Of a stretch of 6,035 nucleotides of DNA, positions 5,778 to 6,035 are shown piece after piece. The stretch's first letter is position 1; every line of letters starts with the position of its first letter. This DNA comes from Eubacterium sp. (lineage in GTDB: Bacteria > Bacillota_A > Clostridia > Lachnospirales > Lachnospiraceae): positions 1-6,035 of the forward strand of contig JAILEL010000114.1 in NCBI GenBank assembly GCA_024687845.1, written 5' to 3'. The notes beneath the pieces were generated by a model. The model saw only the letters and a program-made list of their open reading frames with translations, had not been told where the DNA came from and did not search any database. The position numbers and the translations under genes were made by a program.

Positions 5778-6035
5778 TTATCTATCGTTAATAACAAGCT
5801 CTTCTACAGCTTCCGCAGCCATAGGACGTCCCCATATAAAACCTTGGATAAAAACATAGCAGCCTTTCTGCAACTGGTATGAATTCTGCAGGGCTTATAA
5901 CATTGCCATCACTATCTTTCATACGGGCAAGTGACTCAAAACCACGGAGCTTATGATTCATATCATATTGAGGCTGCAGATTAAAATATATTATACCATA
6001 TTGCAGTATCTGTTGCCACAATTACCTAGTATAGA
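5778..6035 (-). pseudogene. EAL-domain (c-di-GMP phosphodiesterase-like) gene remnant with an internal deletion and frameshift
   Basis: The minus strand from about 6021 encodes the front of an EAL domain: YFNLQPQYD, then GFESLARM (ESL in place of EAL), then VISPAEFIPVAE. The family continues here for well over 150 residues before its C-terminus. Instead, at about 5871-5861, the reading shifts frame and reads GCYVFIQGFIWGRPM followed by AAEAVEELVINDR and a TAA at 5780-5778, which is the typical end of an EAL domain ('..GC..vQGf.fgrPm..ee...l'). The middle of the domain, including later metal and catalytic residues, is therefore missing and the two ends are out of frame. In the original frame translation ends at 5790-5788 after a meaningless tail. 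A TAA (6024-6022) also stops the frame just upstream of the EAL start, so there is a second lesion or another junction toward the window edge. No functional phosphodiesterase is possible. Confidence 0.8.

Noticed and set aside
1..6035. CRISPR array, insertion sequence, tRNA or phage genes
   Set aside because: No regularly spaced repeats, transposase-like frames with terminal inverted repeats, cloverleaf patterns or phage proteins were found on either strand.

Overview
The window is a bacterial chromosomal segment in which every recognisable gene lies on the minus strand. It is visibly AT-rich, has strong Shine-Dalgarno sequences and compact T-tailed terminators, and carries a Cu+-ATPase with a C-terminal CopZ-like domain. 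These traits suggest a low-GC Firmicute of class Clostridia, most plausibly a Lachnospiraceae member (Butyrivibrio/Roseburia type). That placement is an inference from protein style, not from a marker gene.

In transcription order (high to low coordinates) the window holds five units. First is a broken EAL-domain (c-di-GMP phosphodiesterase-like) gene, 6035-5778, in which the front of the domain is joined out of frame to its last ~25-30 residues. Second is copA (5700-3121), a Cu+-exporting P1B-type ATPase with one metal-binding domain at the N-terminus and a second, CopZ-like one at the C-terminus; a strong terminator follows at 3100-3052. Third is an AT-rich promoter region (about 2839-3050) with a TTGACA box and a dyad near the predicted start of transcription. 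It drives feoA (2838-2620) and feoB (2564-573), the Feo ferrous iron uptake pair, which end at a large bulged terminator (507-441). Fourth is a separate promoter (397-369), which drives the fifth item, the N-terminal part of a small membrane protein of the CmpB-like 'putative ABC transporter permease' family (312 to the window edge).

Functionally this is a metal-homeostasis neighbourhood: Cu+ export and Fe2+ import as two independent transcription units, each with its own terminator. No metal-responsive regulator gene is visible inside the window. There is no tRNA, rRNA, CRISPR array, insertion sequence or phage gene.

I see no wholly new system. The points most worth a second look are the 3' end of copA, where an A7-T-A6 tract at the domain boundary and an internal SD plus ATG could let one gene yield fused CopA-CopZ, shorter CopA and free CopZ, and the internally deleted EAL gene just upstream.
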